A stretch of 64,000 nucleotides of DNA from an uncultured Spirochaetales bacterium (GTDB taxonomy: Bacteria > Spirochaetota > Spirochaetia > JAFGXN01): contig CASEOG010000007.1 of NCBI GenBank assembly GCA_949289575.1, positions 20,086 to 84,085 on the forward strand, read 5' to 3'. The position numbers and the translations under genes are program-made. How positions within the stretch are numbered: the stretch's first letter is position 1; each line of letters begins with the position of its first letter. Below are positions 15,239 through 23,811 of the stretch, in pieces. The notes under the pieces were generated by a model. That model did not search any database. It saw only the letters and a list, made by a program, of their open reading frames with translations, and was not told the DNA's origin.

Positions 15239-17005
15239 TTATTTCTTATAAGTCGGCCGCGGCACATAGTGCGTGTGAAGCAGTTTGTGTGCTTTGTGCG
15301 ACGACGGTTTTTCCAGAAAATCGGCATAAATCTTTTTGATGTCGGGGTTCTGATGTGATTTGCGGAATTCCGATTTTTTGTCATCCGCATATAAACCGTC
15401 GATTCGTTTGGCCCGGATTTCGTCTTCGGTTCCGTAAGGCTGTCCGCCGCCGGCAATACAGCCGCCTTTGCAGGCCATGACTTCGATAAAGTGGTACGGC
15501 ACCTCTTTTCCGTTTTCGCGGGCTTCCCGGACTTCCTGCAGCAGTGTCTGAACGTTTTTCAGGCCGTGGGCTACGGCAACCCGTACCGGAGTGCCTTTGA
15601 CGTCGACAGTCGCGGTTTTAATGCCGTCCATACCGCGGACAGCGGTGAAGTCGACCGCATCGTTCGGCAGTTCGTCGCCGGTGACCAGAGAGTAGGCCGT
15701 TCTTAAGGCTGCTTCCATAACACCGCCGGTCACACCGAAAATGGTTCCCGCGCCGGTGTACTGACCGATAGGACTGTCGGCTTTCTGCGGTTCGATATTT
15801 TTGAAGTCGATACCGAATTGTTTGAACAGACGGGCCAGTTCGCGGGTGGTCAGAACCAGATCGTTGTCCTGGTAGCCGCTGGAGAACATATCGTCGCTGC
15901 GTTTGATTTCCTGTTTTTTGGCCGTACACGGCATAATCGAAACGGAGAAAATCTTGGCCGGATCCAGTTTGGCGGTTTGCGCATAGTATGTTTTCGTAAT
16001 TGCGCCCTGCATCTGCTGCGGCGATTTGGCCGTCGAAAAGTTCGGAATCATGTCGCAGGCGTATTTTTCCATATATTCGACCCAGGCCGGGCAGCAGGAA
16101 GTAATTAAGGGTAAATCTTTCTTTTCCGTAAAACGGTGAACAAATTCCGTTCCTTCTTCCATAATGGTGAGGTCGGCGGCAAAGTTGGTATCGAAAACCG
16201 TATCGACGCCGATGGCTCGCAACGCGGCATAAATCTTTCCGGTCGTAATTTCGCCCGGTTCCAGGCCGAATTCTTCACCGATGGCAACACGGACGGCCGG
16301 GGCAATCTGCGCGACAACGGTCAGGTCGGGATTCTGAATGGCGGCCAGCAGTTTGCCGGTTTCATCCAGTTCGTAAATGGCGCCGACGGGGCAGTGAGCC
16401 GAACACTGACCGCATTTGATACACGGCGTTTCGTTGAGAACGATGTCGCCGGCACCGGCAATGCGGGTTTTCTCGCCGCGGCCGATGAACTCCAACGCCC
16501 AAACGTTTTGCAGCTGCTGACAGACCTGAGCACAGCGGCCGCACTGGACACATTTGGAGGGATCCAGAACAATGGCGCCGGTCGAGTCGTCTTTCGGCAT
16601 ATTTTTCACGTTGCGGGCATACGGAATTTCCCGGATACCGAACTCGGCGGCCAGCGTTTGCAGCTCGCAGCTGCCGTTGCGTCCGCAGGTCAGACAGTTT
16701 TGCGGATGATCGGCCAGAATCATTTCGATAATCGTTTTTCTGATTTTATTCAGCTCCGGGTCGTGTGTGATGTAATTTTCCCCTTCGACACATTCGGTGG
16801 CGCAGGCGCGAACCAGTTTCGGCGAAACACCGCGGGAATTGGCGACTTTGACAACGCAGATACCGCAGGCTGCCCATGCATCCAAATCGGGATGAGCACA
16901 CAGCGACGGGATTTTCACGCCCGCCTGTTTGGCGGCTCCCAAAATATGAGTTCCTTTCTCGACCGTAATCGGTTTTCCGTTGATTTGAATATTGACAGTA
17001 CTCAC
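15239..17005 (-). CDS. hndD: [FeFe] hydrogenase catalytic subunit (HndD/HydA, bifurcating group A3 type)
   Basis: The product is 588 aa. GTG 17005 is chosen because AAGGAG lies 6 bp upstream. Domains: N-terminal [2Fe-2S] ferredoxin fold, a His-ligated [4Fe-4S] region (H-P-Q-N-C-L-T-C-G-R-N-G-S-C), a 2x[4Fe-4S] domain, then the H-cluster domain with L1 T-S-C-C-P-A-W, L2 M-P-C-T-A-K-K-Q-E and L3 M-A-C-K-G-G-C-I-A-G-G-G-Q-P, and the C-terminal small domain. The Lys in L3 replaces the usual Pro. With the NuoE- and NuoF-like subunits it should couple H2 to NAD(H) and ferredoxin in the cytoplasm. Last gene of the operon. Maturases HydEFG are not in the window. Confidence 0.95.
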   Translation of the reverse strand: MSTVNIQINGKPITVEKGTHILGAAKQAGVKIPSLCAHPDLDAWAACGICVVKVANSRGVSPKLVRACATECVEGENYITHDPELNKIRKTIIEMILADHPQNCLTCGRNGSCELQTLAAEFGIREIPYARNVKNMPKDDSTGAIVLDPSKCVQCGRCAQVCQQLQNVWALEFIGRGEKTRIAGAGDIVLNETPCIKCGQCSAHCPVGAIYELDETGKLLAAIQNPDLTVVAQIAPAVRVAIGEEFGLEPGEITTGKIYAALRAIGVDTVFDTNFAADLTIMEEGTEFVHRFTEKKDLPLITSCCPAWVEYMEKYACDMIPNFSTAKSPQQMQGAITKTYYAQTAKLDPAKIFSVSIMPCTAKKQEIKRSDDMFSSGYQDNDLVLTTRELARLFKQFGIDFKNIEPQKADSPIGQYTGAGTIFGVTGGVMEAALRTAYSLVTGDELPNDAVDFTAVRGMDGIKTATVDVKGTPVRVAVAHGLKNVQTLLQEVREARENGKEVPYHFIEVMACKGGCIAGGGQPYGTEDEIRAKRIDGLYADDKKSEFRKSHQNPDIKKIYADFLEKPSSHKAHKLLHTHYVPRPTYKK

Positions 17006-17015
17006 TTTTTTCTCC

Positions 17016-18800
17016 TTATTTCTTTTCGATCGCGTCAAACTTACAGTTTTTCATACATTCGCCGCACTTGATACACTTCGTTGCGTCAATCGTATGTTTC
17101 TGTCTGACCTCGCCGCTGATACAGTTGACCGGACACTTGCGGGCGCAGAGCGTACAGCCGCGGCAGTTATCGTTGATGGTGTAGGTAATCAGTTTCTTAC
17201 ATTTACCGGCACGGCATTTTTTATCCTGAATGTGTTCAAGATATTCGTCGTAGAAATAATGGAGAGAAGAGAGAACCGGGTTCGGCGCCGTCTGTCCCAG
17301 ACCGCAAAGAGCGGCCCGTTTCATCGCTTCGCCGATTTCTTTCAGCTGATCCAAATCCTGCATCGTTCCCTTGCCTTCGGAGATTTTTGTCAGGATGTCG
17401 TAGAGTTTGCGGGTTCCGATGCGGCACGGCGAACATTTTCCGCACGATTCTTCGACACAGAATTCCTGGTAGAACTTCGCCACGTCGATGATACAGTCGT
17501 CTTCATCCATGACAATCATACCGCCGGAGCCCATCATGGAGCCGGCCGCAATCAGGTTGTCGAAATCGATCGGGGTGTCGATCATTTTGGCGGTAATCAC
17601 ACCGCCGGAAGGGCCGCCGGTCTGCACGGCTTTGAAGGCTTTACCGCCTTTGATGCCGCCGCCGATATCGTATACGATTTCCCGCAGTGTCGTTCCCATG
17701 GGAACTTCGACCAGACCGGAGTTTTTGATTTTACCGGTAAGCGCGAACACTTTGGTTCCGGACGATTTTTCGGTTCCGATAGAGGCAAACCATTTGCCGC
17801 CTTTGGTGATGATGACGGGAACGTTGGCCCATGTTTCGACGTTGTTGATAACCGTCGGTTTTTTCCAGAGACCGCAAACGGCGGGGAACGGCGGTTTCGG
17901 TGTCGGCATACCCCGTTTTCCTTCGATAGAAGCCAGCAGAGCCGTTTCTTCGCCGCAGACGAACGCACCGGCGCCCAAACGGATTTCGATGTCGAACGAG
18001 AAGTTGCTGCCGAGAATGTTCTGTCCCAACAGTCCGTATTCGCGGGCCTGAGCCATCGCGATTTCCAGCCGTTTAATGGCCAGCGGATATTCGGCACGGA
18101 TGTAAATGAAGCCCTGCTGCGCACCGACCGCATAACCGGCAATCGCCATCGCTTCGAGAATCGAGTGCGGGTCGCCTTCCAGCGTACTGCGGTCCATGTA
18201 GGCACCCGGGTCGCCTTCGTCGGCGTTACAGACGATGTATTTGACATCGCTTTCGACCTGCTTGGTGAAATTCCATTTCATCCAGGTCGGGAAACCGGCA
18301 CCGCCGCGGCCGCGCAGACCGGAAATTTTCATTTCTTCGATAACCTCATCCGGCGTCATTTCGAAAAGCACTTTTTCCAAAGCGGCGTAACCGTCGCGGG
18401 CAATGTATTCGTCGATTTTTTCCGGATCAATCAAACCGCAGTTGCGCAGAACAATCCGCATCTGCTTCTGATAAAATCCGATTTCCTCCGGAATGGCGGA
18501 AGTTTTTCCCGATTCGTCGGCGTAGGCGAGCCGTTTGACGATACGGCCTTTGACCAGCGTCTCTTTGACGATTTCTTCGGCATCTTCCGGTTTGACTTCG
18601 ACATAAAACGCATCTTCCGGCAGAACTTTGACAATCGGTCCCTTTTCGCAGAAACCGAAACAGCCGGTTTTCACGACCTGAACATCGTTTTCCAGCCCGG
18701 CGTTGGCCACTTCGGCTTTCAGATTATTGAAAATATCATCGGCCTTCGACGATTCGCAACCCGTACCGCCGCAAACCAGCACATAGTGTTTATAAGCCAT
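17016..18800 (-). CDS. hndC: Bifurcating hydrogenase diaphorase subunit (HndC/HydB, NuoF-like)
   Basis: The product is 594 aa. An N-terminal thioredoxin-like [2Fe-2S] domain (C-G-G-T-G-C at about 10-15 and C-F-G-F-C at about 47-51) precedes the NuoF core. The core has the NAD-binding G-L-R-G-R-G-G-A-G-F, the FMN-binding region N-A-D-E-G-D-P-G-A-Y, and the [4Fe-4S] ligands E-S-C-G-K-C-S-P-C-R-I-G-T. A C-terminal bacterial 2x[4Fe-4S] ferredoxin domain has two CxxCxxCxxxC motifs. It would oxidise or reduce NAD(H). Only 10 bp separate its stop from the hndD start. Confidence 0.95.
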   Translation of the reverse strand: MAYKHYVLVCGGTGCESSKADDIFNNLKAEVANAGLENDVQVVKTGCFGFCEKGPIVKVLPEDAFYVEVKPEDAEEIVKETLVKGRIVKRLAYADESGKTSAIPEEIGFYQKQMRIVLRNCGLIDPEKIDEYIARDGYAALEKVLFEMTPDEVIEEMKISGLRGRGGAGFPTWMKWNFTKQVESDVKYIVCNADEGDPGAYMDRSTLEGDPHSILEAMAIAGYAVGAQQGFIYIRAEYPLAIKRLEIAMAQAREYGLLGQNILGSNFSFDIEIRLGAGAFVCGEETALLASIEGKRGMPTPKPPFPAVCGLWKKPTVINNVETWANVPVIITKGGKWFASIGTEKSSGTKVFALTGKIKNSGLVEVPMGTTLREIVYDIGGGIKGGKAFKAVQTGGPSGGVITAKMIDTPIDFDNLIAAGSMMGSGGMIVMDEDDCIIDVAKFYQEFCVEESCGKCSPCRIGTRKLYDILTKISEGKGTMQDLDQLKEIGEAMKRAALCGLGQTAPNPVLSSLHYFYDEYLEHIQDKKCRAGKCKKLITYTINDNCRGCTLCARKCPVNCISGEVRQKHTIDATKCIKCGECMKNCKFDAIEKK

Positions 18801-18812
18801 CTGTTTCTCCTC

Positions 18813-19202
18813 TTATTTCATGATATCGCCGGCAGGGCGGTCGATGATGTGTCCGCTGACCAGTTTTTTCCCGAGAATGTGCTCGTCAATCAGCTGATCG
18901 ACCAGAGCCGCATCGACTTTTCCGTAAATCGTATCCGGCATCCCCGGCATCTTGATTTCGACCGTCGGTTCCGAGTGGCACAGCCCCATACAGCCGGTCT
19001 GTTTGACCACTGCATCGGTAATGCCTTTTTCGTCCAGTTTTGCAATGAAAGCATTCAAAACGCTTTTGGCACCGGCCGCGATTCCGCAGGTTCCCATGCC
19101 GATGACAACGAAAATCTCTTTTCCGTGAGTCTGCCGGGTGTCAATCTGTTTTTTCCCGGCTTCGCGCATTTTGCGCAGTTCTTCCAGTGTTAATTTCGCC
19201 AT
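18813..19202 (-). CDS. hndB: Thioredoxin-like [2Fe-2S] ferredoxin of the hydrogenase operon (HndB type)
   Basis: The product is 129 aa. A short helical N-terminus is followed by a thioredoxin-like [2Fe-2S] fold: G-M-G-T-C-G-I-A-A-G (about 36-45) and K-Q-T-G-C-M-G-L-C-H (about 87-96). Same family as HndB/HydD of bifurcating hydrogenases; it likely shuttles electrons. SD AAGGAG lies 7 bp before ATG 19202. Its first 62 bases overlap the end of the HATPase gene in another frame. Confidence 0.9.
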   Translation of the reverse strand: MAKLTLEELRKMREAGKKQIDTRQTHGKEIFVVIGMGTCGIAAGAKSVLNAFIAKLDEKGITDAVVKQTGCMGLCHSEPTVEIKMPGMPDTIYGKVDAALVDQLIDEHILGKKLVSGHIIDRPAGDIMK

Positions 19203-19758
19203 TTTTTATCTCCTTTATATCCGATTCCTGATCTGTCAGAAACTGTTTGAGAAGAGCCAGTGCTTCCGCGTCCTCAAACGATCCGAGTGCCTCTTTCAGT
19301 TCCGAACGGGTGACCGTGTACTCCGTTTCGCAGCTGCCGTTATAGCTGCGGTGAATCACCAGTTCGTAGCTGCCGTCGAAAATCATCGCCGAAAAGAAAG
19401 CCAGCGGCAGATCGCCGACGGGAGGCAGATCGATATGCCTCAAATTCAAACGGAAGGAAAGGATTGTCCCTTCTCCTTTTTTTGACCGAAGATTCCACGT
19501 GCTGTCGGTTGCCTCGACAGTCTGAATCAGAAACGGCAACCCCAGTCCGACTTTGCGGTGTTTGTGTTTGACACCGTCGGTGTAAAAAGGGTCGGTGGCC
19601 CGTTTCATTTCTTCATCCGACATCCCTTTGCCGTTGTCTTCGATGCGGACATCGAGCCATTGCGGCGTTTCCGAAACGGTCAGAACAATTCGCGATGCGT
19701 TTGCTTCAACCGAATTCTGCAGGCAGTCGGCAATCATGTCTCCGATCGAATGATGCAT
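19141..19758 (-). CDS. Stand-alone HATPase (histidine-kinase-like ATPase) in the hydrogenase operon
   Basis: The product is 205 aa. It has a GHKL ATP-binding fold with an N box (D-C-L-Q-N-S-V-E-A-N), G1 box (D-N-G-K-G-M), F-like box (D-P-F-Y-T-D-G) and G2 box (G-L-G-L), but no histidine-phosphorylation, receiver or sensor domain. The last 20 residues lie in the region overlapping hndB. Similar ATPases occur in some hydrogenase operons; their role is unclear. It could be a regulatory kinase or anti-sigma-like protein (inference). ATG 19758 follows the hndA stop by 6 bp, with GGGAG very close to the start, so coupling from hndA is likely. Confidence 0.8.
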   Translation of the reverse strand: MHHSIGDMIADCLQNSVEANASRIVLTVSETPQWLDVRIEDNGKGMSDEEMKRATDPFYTDGVKHKHRKVGLGLPFLIQTVEATDSTWNLRSKKGEGTILSFRLNLRHIDLPPVGDLPLAFFSAMIFDGSYELVIHRSYNGSCETEYTVTRSELKEALGSFEDAEALALLKQFLTDQESDIKEIKNGEINTGRTAQNARSREKTD

Positions 19759-19764
19759 TCTCCC

Positions 19765-20247
19765 TTATTCCGAAAAATTGGCCAGAATTTCGGGCATCTG
19801 CTCCGGCAACACCTTGCCGAAAACTTCATCCCCGATAACGACAACCGGCGCCAGACCGCAACAGCCGACGCAGCGAACCGATTCCAGCGAAAACAGACCG
19901 TCGTCGGTCACGCCTTTCACCGGAATGTTGAGGTGCTTGGCGGTTTCGTCGAGAATCGCCTGTCCCCCTTTCAGGTAGCACGCCGTTCCCATACATACCT
20001 GAATCACGTTTTTGCCCGGTTTATTCAGTTTAAAGAAGTGATAGAATGTGATGACTCCGTAGATTTTGGCCAGCGGAATATCGAGCATTTCGGCCACCTT
20101 CATGGCGGCACTCCGTGAGATGTACCCGAATTCGCTTTGAACCTTATGCAGAATCATAATCAGATTACCCGGTTTTTCTTTCCATTCGGCGATAAAGTTT
20201 TCCAGTTCTTTCGAGAAAACTGTCTCCGTTTTTTGATCTGTGGGCAT
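19765..20247 (-). CDS. hndA: Bifurcating hydrogenase NuoE-like subunit (HndA/HydC)
   Basis: The product is 160 aa, normal for the family. An N-terminal helical bundle is followed by a thioredoxin-like [2Fe-2S] domain with ligands C-M-G-T-A-C and C-V-G-C-C. The motif G-V-I-T-F-Y-H-F-F is typical of NuoE. First gene of the operon (order A, HATPase, B, C, D). SD GGAGG precedes ATG 20247, and a promoter lies at 20283-20311. Confidence 0.94.
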   Translation of the reverse strand: MPTDQKTETVFSKELENFIAEWKEKPGNLIMILHKVQSEFGYISRSAAMKVAEMLDIPLAKIYGVITFYHFFKLNKPGKNVIQVCMGTACYLKGGQAILDETAKHLNIPVKGVTDDGLFSLESVRCVGCCGLAPVVVIGDEVFGKVLPEQMPEILANFSE

Positions 20248-20282
20248 AAGTCCTCCGTAAAAATATATACTTTTATCCCTAC

Positions 20283-20311
20283 ATTATAAAATGACAGCCC
20301 TCTTTTTGCAA
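20283..20311 (-). promoter_or_regulatory. Promoter of the hydrogenase operon
   Basis: Minus strand: TTGCAA (20311-20306), 17 bp, TATAAT (20288-20283). A leader of about 30 bases with an SD follows. Confidence 0.85.
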
Positions 20312-20443
20312 CTTTTTTTCCGTAAAATAAGGAATATTTTTGCAGTCCGTTTCGAATTGAAAGACTGTCGAACCGAAAAATAACGGACAGTTAAGTGTGT
20401 TAACAAACATAAAAAAAGATGAGCTTTTTTTAAAAAATCGGTA

Positions 20444-20472
20444 TTGACAAATTGAAATAAGCAACTGATAAT
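20444..20472 (+). promoter_or_regulatory. Promoter of the tandem lipoproteins
   Basis: TTGACA (20444-20449), 17 bp, GATAAT (20467-20472). SD GAGGAGG and ATG 20493 follow. Confidence 0.85.
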
Positions 20473-20492
20473 GATTTTACGAGGAGGAAAAA

Positions 20493-20900
20493 ATGAAAAA
20501 GATTTTAATTTTCCTGTCGGTATTATCGGTGCTGTTGCTGACAGCGTGTCCGTGGACAACGGTTATGTCTTACGATATTACCGGCTTTCGGATGAAGGAA
20601 ACGGAAAATGCGTATGTTTTTTCGTGGCAGCCGATTGACATTTCTCAAACCAAGGCAGATGACATCATGCAAAAGCGTTACGAACGGAACATCGATTATG
20701 TTTTCGAAATTCAAATCAACGGTTTGGATAGCGTTTTTGTAGTGAAACAGTCGTGCGGAACGGAACCCTCCGTTTCGGTGGATAAAAGCCGGTTACCGCA
20801 GGGCAGCTATACGGCAACGGTTTGTTATTTGTATTTGCCTCCGGGAATGTCTTATGCGGGCATCCGTTATTGGGCCGAGATGGCGTTTAGCGTCAAATAA
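20493..20900 (+). CDS. Lipoprotein with one copy of an unrecognised Y-x-F-x-W domain
   Basis: The product is 135 aa with lipobox LTAC (Cys19). The mature part is one domain beginning G-F-R-M-K-E-T-E-N-A-Y-V-F-S-W and ending S-V-D-K-S-R-L-P-Q-G-S-Y-T-A-T-V. The next gene carries two units with the same landmarks. The pattern resembles a small beta-sandwich (fibronectin-III-like) but no known family is claimed. Predicted surface or periplasmic lipoprotein; cotranscribed with the next gene (10-bp gap). Confidence 0.8.
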   Translation: MKKILIFLSVLSVLLLTACPWTTVMSYDITGFRMKETENAYVFSWQPIDISQTKADDIMQKRYERNIDYVFEIQINGLDSVFVVKQSCGTEPSVSVDKSRLPQGSYTATVCYLYLPPGMSYAGIRYWAEMAFSVK

Positions 20901-20910
20901 GGAGGCGGGT

Positions 20911-21663
20911 ATGAGAAAATTACTGATTTTACCGGTGTTTTTGCTGTTTGCGGCCTGTCCCGAAAAGATGATTCCCGACGGGGGCGGCACGATAAAAAAT
21001 TTTCAGATGACGGAAACGGAAAGCGAATACCGTTTTACATGGGACGCCGTCGATTTGTCGGAATACAAAGCCCAAAATTCTTATAAGGGAGGCGGTCTCG
21101 TTTACAATTTATACGGATACAGTATGTCTTCGGATAAGAAGAAATCGACTGAGCTTCTTGTTTTCGACTCTGCCGAAGAGCCGGCTGTAACGGTGAAAAA
21201 AAAGGATGTGGATGTCGGAGAGATTCGTTTTGTTGTCAAATGCGATGTCGGCACCCGGTGTTACATCAGCCGGCAGATAGATGTGACGGTCGATCCGTCC
21301 GCAAAAATGACACCCGTTCCGATCGGAAATTTCCGGTACGAGACAACGGATTCCCGTTATCTGTTTCTGTGGGATGATATCGATTTCGACGAATACCGGA
21401 AAGCGGCGGGCGATGCGGCGGCAAATGATGCCGAACAGCAGCTGTTTTATACTCTGAAACTGACCGATGATGCCGGAAAGACGGTTTTCGAAAAAAGCTC
21501 CGGACGAAATCCCGAACTGTCGGTCGAAAAGTCGCTGCTGCCGTCGGGAACCTATACGGCGGAAGTTTTTTACAAATTTCTGGTGTCGGGAGATCCGGCG
21601 GATGTCGAAAATGTGATTTACCGGGGAGAGACCACACTGACCGTTTCCGCAACGGCTCCGTGA
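20911..21663 (+). CDS. Lipoprotein with two copies of the same Y-x-F-x-W domain
   Basis: The product is 250 aa. ATG 20911 follows SD AAGGAGG. Lipobox FAAC (Cys16). Unit 1 (about 28-140) begins N-F-Q-M-T-E-T-E-S-E-Y-R-F-T-W-D; unit 2 (about 145-250) begins N-F-R-Y-E-T-T-D-S-R-Y-L-F-L-W-D and ends L-P-S-G-T-Y-T-A-E-V. With the preceding gene this makes three copies of one domain in 1.2 kb. Function unknown. The 231 bp that follow, up to icd, are AT-rich with no convincing gene or strong terminator. Confidence 0.8.
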   Translation: MRKLLILPVFLLFAACPEKMIPDGGGTIKNFQMTETESEYRFTWDAVDLSEYKAQNSYKGGGLVYNLYGYSMSSDKKKSTELLVFDSAEEPAVTVKKKDVDVGEIRFVVKCDVGTRCYISRQIDVTVDPSAKMTPVPIGNFRYETTDSRYLFLWDDIDFDEYRKAAGDAAANDAEQQLFYTLKLTDDAGKTVFEKSSGRNPELSVEKSLLPSGTYTAEVFYKFLVSGDPADVENVIYRGETTLTVSATAP

Positions 21664-21894
21664 TGCGGATCTTTGTCGACGGAAACCCGGTTTGATTTTG
21701 ATTTGTTCGAAAAGGTGGTAGAGATTTTTATAAAAAAATTATTCTATCTATTTATAAAGTGAGGTATATCGATAACGACTCCCGAAAAGGAATCGAATAT
21801 CCGACCGGATTCCGGATCGTTTTACCGGAAGGGTCGGGCTTTCCCAAGTCGGTTTTTTCTGATATACTGAGGCATCTGAATTTCGGAGGGTTTT

Positions 21895-23112
21895 ATGGGC
21901 GAGAAAATCGTGATGACCGACAAAGGGCTGAAAGTGCCGAATTGTCCGGTGATTCCGTTTATCGAAGGGGACGGTATCGGTCCCGATATTTGGAAGGCGG
22001 CGCAGCGCGTGTTCGATGCGGCGGTGGAGAAAGCGTACGGCGGCGAACGGAAGGTCGAATGGCTGGAGGTTCTGGCGGGGGAAAAGGCGTTTGCCCGCAC
22101 CGGCGAATGGCTGCCGAAAGAGACCGAAAAGGCGATTCAGGAATACCTGGTCGGGATTAAAGGCCCTTTGACGACGCCGGTGGGCGGCGGTATCCGTTCA
22201 TTGAATGTGGCACTGCGACAGCTGCTCGATTTGTATGTTTGTCTGCGGCCGGTCCGTTATTATGAGGGGCTGGATACGCCGGTGAAACAGCCGGAGCTGG
22301 TGGATATGGTCATTTTCCGCGAAAATACGGAAGATGTGTATGCCGGGTTTGAGACGAAGCAGGGTGAGGCGAAGACGGCCGAACTGATTGCCGCTCTGGA
22401 AACAATTTTCGGCTGGAAGGTAAAATCGGATTCGGGAATCGGGATTAAGCCGATCAGTCAGTCGGGAACGGAGCGGCTGGTGAAAGCGGCAATCGAATAT
22501 GCGATCGCCCACAACCGCAAAAGCGTGACGCTGGTTCACAAAGGCAATATCATGAAGTTTACGGAAGGAGCTTTCCGCGATATCGGTTATAAGACGGCCG
22601 AAACCTTCTTCGGCGCACAGCCGCTTGACGGCGGTCCGTGGCGGGTTTTCAAGAATCCGAAAACCGGCGAAGACATCATTATTAAAGACGTGATTGCCGA
22701 TGCCTTTTTGCAGCAGATTCTGACGCGGCCGGCCGAGTACGATGTGATTGCGACAATGAATTTAAACGGCGATTATATTTCGGATGCGTTGGCGGCTCAG
22801 GTCGGCGGTATCGGAATCGCGCCGGGGGCCAATATCAATTACATAACCGGCACCGCGGTGTTCGAGGCCACTCACGGGACGGCGCCGAAATACGCGGGGC
22901 AGGACAAGGTCAACCCGTGTTCGCTGATTCTTTCCGGCAAAATGATGTTCGATTACCTCGGCTGGACCGAAGCGGGTGCCTTAATCGACAAAGGAATCGA
23001 AGCGGCCATCGCCGGCAAGCGGGTCACTTACGATTTTGCCCGCATGATGGAAGGAGCCGAAACCGTTTCGACTTCGGAATTCGCTGACTGTATTATCAAA
23101 GGAATGAAATGA
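21895..23112 (+). CDS. icd: Isocitrate dehydrogenase, NADP type
   Basis: The product is 405 aa. It oxidises isocitrate to 2-oxoglutarate and CO2. Motifs: [30 protein letters not shown] (substrate phosphate-like loop with the regulatory Ser), [20 protein letters not shown] and the cofactor-binding [10 protein letters not shown]. The E. coli-like length and loop suggest the homodimeric NADP enzyme. SD GGAGG precedes ATG 21895. In a fermentative anaerobe it probably serves glutamate synthesis (inference). The stop overlaps the next start (ATGA). Confidence 0.95.
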   Translation: MGEKIVMTDKGLKVPNCPVIPFIEGDGIGPDIWKAAQRVFDAAVEKAYGGERKVEWLEVLAGEKAFARTGEWLPKETEKAIQEYLVGIKGPLTTPVGGGIRSLNVALRQLLDLYVCLRPVRYYEGLDTPVKQPELVDMVIFRENTEDVYAGFETKQGEAKTAELIAALETIFGWKVKSDSGIGIKPISQSGTERLVKAAIEYAIAHNRKSVTLVHKGNIMKFTEGAFRDIGYKTAETFFGAQPLDGGPWRVFKNPKTGEDIIIKDVIADAFLQQILTRPAEYDVIATMNLNGDYISDALAAQVGGIGIAPGANINYITGTAVFEATHGTAPKYAGQDKVNPCSLILSGKMMFDYLGWTEAGALIDKGIEAAIAGKRVTYDFARMMEGAETVSTSEFADCIIKGMK

Positions 23113-23792
23113 AGAAGGCGTTAACGGTTCTTCTTCTGCTGACGGCCGCAACGGCATTCGGAGAGGCAGCGGGAAAAACGGCTTCCGCGCCGGCCGCCGG
23201 AAAACCGCAGCGGGAAGCGGCCGCCGGTACGGTCGGATCTGCCGGAACGGCCGCCGGAAAAGCGGCATCACCGGAAAAGACGGCGGGCGGCGGCAAAGCG
23301 GCTGCGGAGAATTCCGAAAAGGCGGCTGCCGGCGAAGCCTCCGCGGAAACCGGCGCACCGGAAACGGCCGCGGCGGAACAGGCGGAACTGCCGCTGTCCG
23401 CGGTTGAGGGCAGGCAGCTGATTCCGTATATCGGCAGCGATCCGCGAAAGGCCTTTACCGCATTCGGAATTCCCGTTTCGCTCAATGTCTTGCGGGGGGA
23501 AGAACCGTCGCTGGACGACGTGGTTTCCGTTCACGACGCCGGCGTTTACCTTTTCTGGTTTCGGGACCGTGTCTGGCAAATCGGATTCGGATCCTACTTT
23601 ACGGGGACGTTCGAGGGGGTGAAAATCGGTATGAAAGAGACCGATTTGACCGCCAAACTGGGCAAGCCGCTACTGCGCGACGAAAAAATGATAGTTTACG
23701 AAATCTTTCACCGGGAATTTCCCGTTTCGATGCGGTTTGTCATCGAGCAGGGAAAGGTCTCGGAGATGTATTTTTATCGGTCGGATTTGTAA
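23109..23792 (+). CDS. Secreted protein with Ala/Gly/Lys-rich linker and unknown C-terminal domain
   Basis: The product is 227 aa. A signal peptide (about 1-18) leads to a low-complexity Ala-, Gly-, Glu- and Lys-rich stretch (about 19-95) and a folded domain (about 96-227) with [25 protein letters not shown] and a repeat-like [17 protein letters not shown]. This pattern of a short loop then 'lG kP' is seen in small periplasmic proteins of unknown role. The gene starts inside the icd stop, so it is coupled to icd. Confidence 0.7.
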   Translation: MKKALTVLLLLTAATAFGEAAGKTASAPAAGKPQREAAAGTVGSAGTAAGKAASPEKTAGGGKAAAENSEKAAAGEASAETGAPETAAAEQAELPLSAVEGRQLIPYIGSDPRKAFTAFGIPVSLNVLRGEEPSLDDVVSVHDAGVYLFWFRDRVWQIGFGSYFTGTFEGVKIGMKETDLTAKLGKPLLRDEKMIVYEIFHREFPVSMRFVIEQGKVSEMYFYRSDL

Positions 23793-23811
23793 ACGGCCGG
23801 GGGAGGGCACT

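Noticed and set aside
16992-19193. 733-aa open frame on the plus strand
   Set aside because: It is antisense to hndC/hndB, which have clear family motifs. Long antisense frames are common in GC-richer genes; no SD or motif supports it.
20388-20408. Rex-like site (TTAA-gtgtg-TTAACAAA) between the hydrogenase operon and lipoproteins
   Set aside because: Spacing is five instead of four bases, the left half is incomplete, and it lies about 80 bp upstream of the hnd -35. Too weak to claim.
21759-21893. Possible short gene upstream of icd (GTG at 21759)
   Set aside because: The frame continues out of register through icd; no SD or recognisable product. Treated as leader/intergenic sequence.
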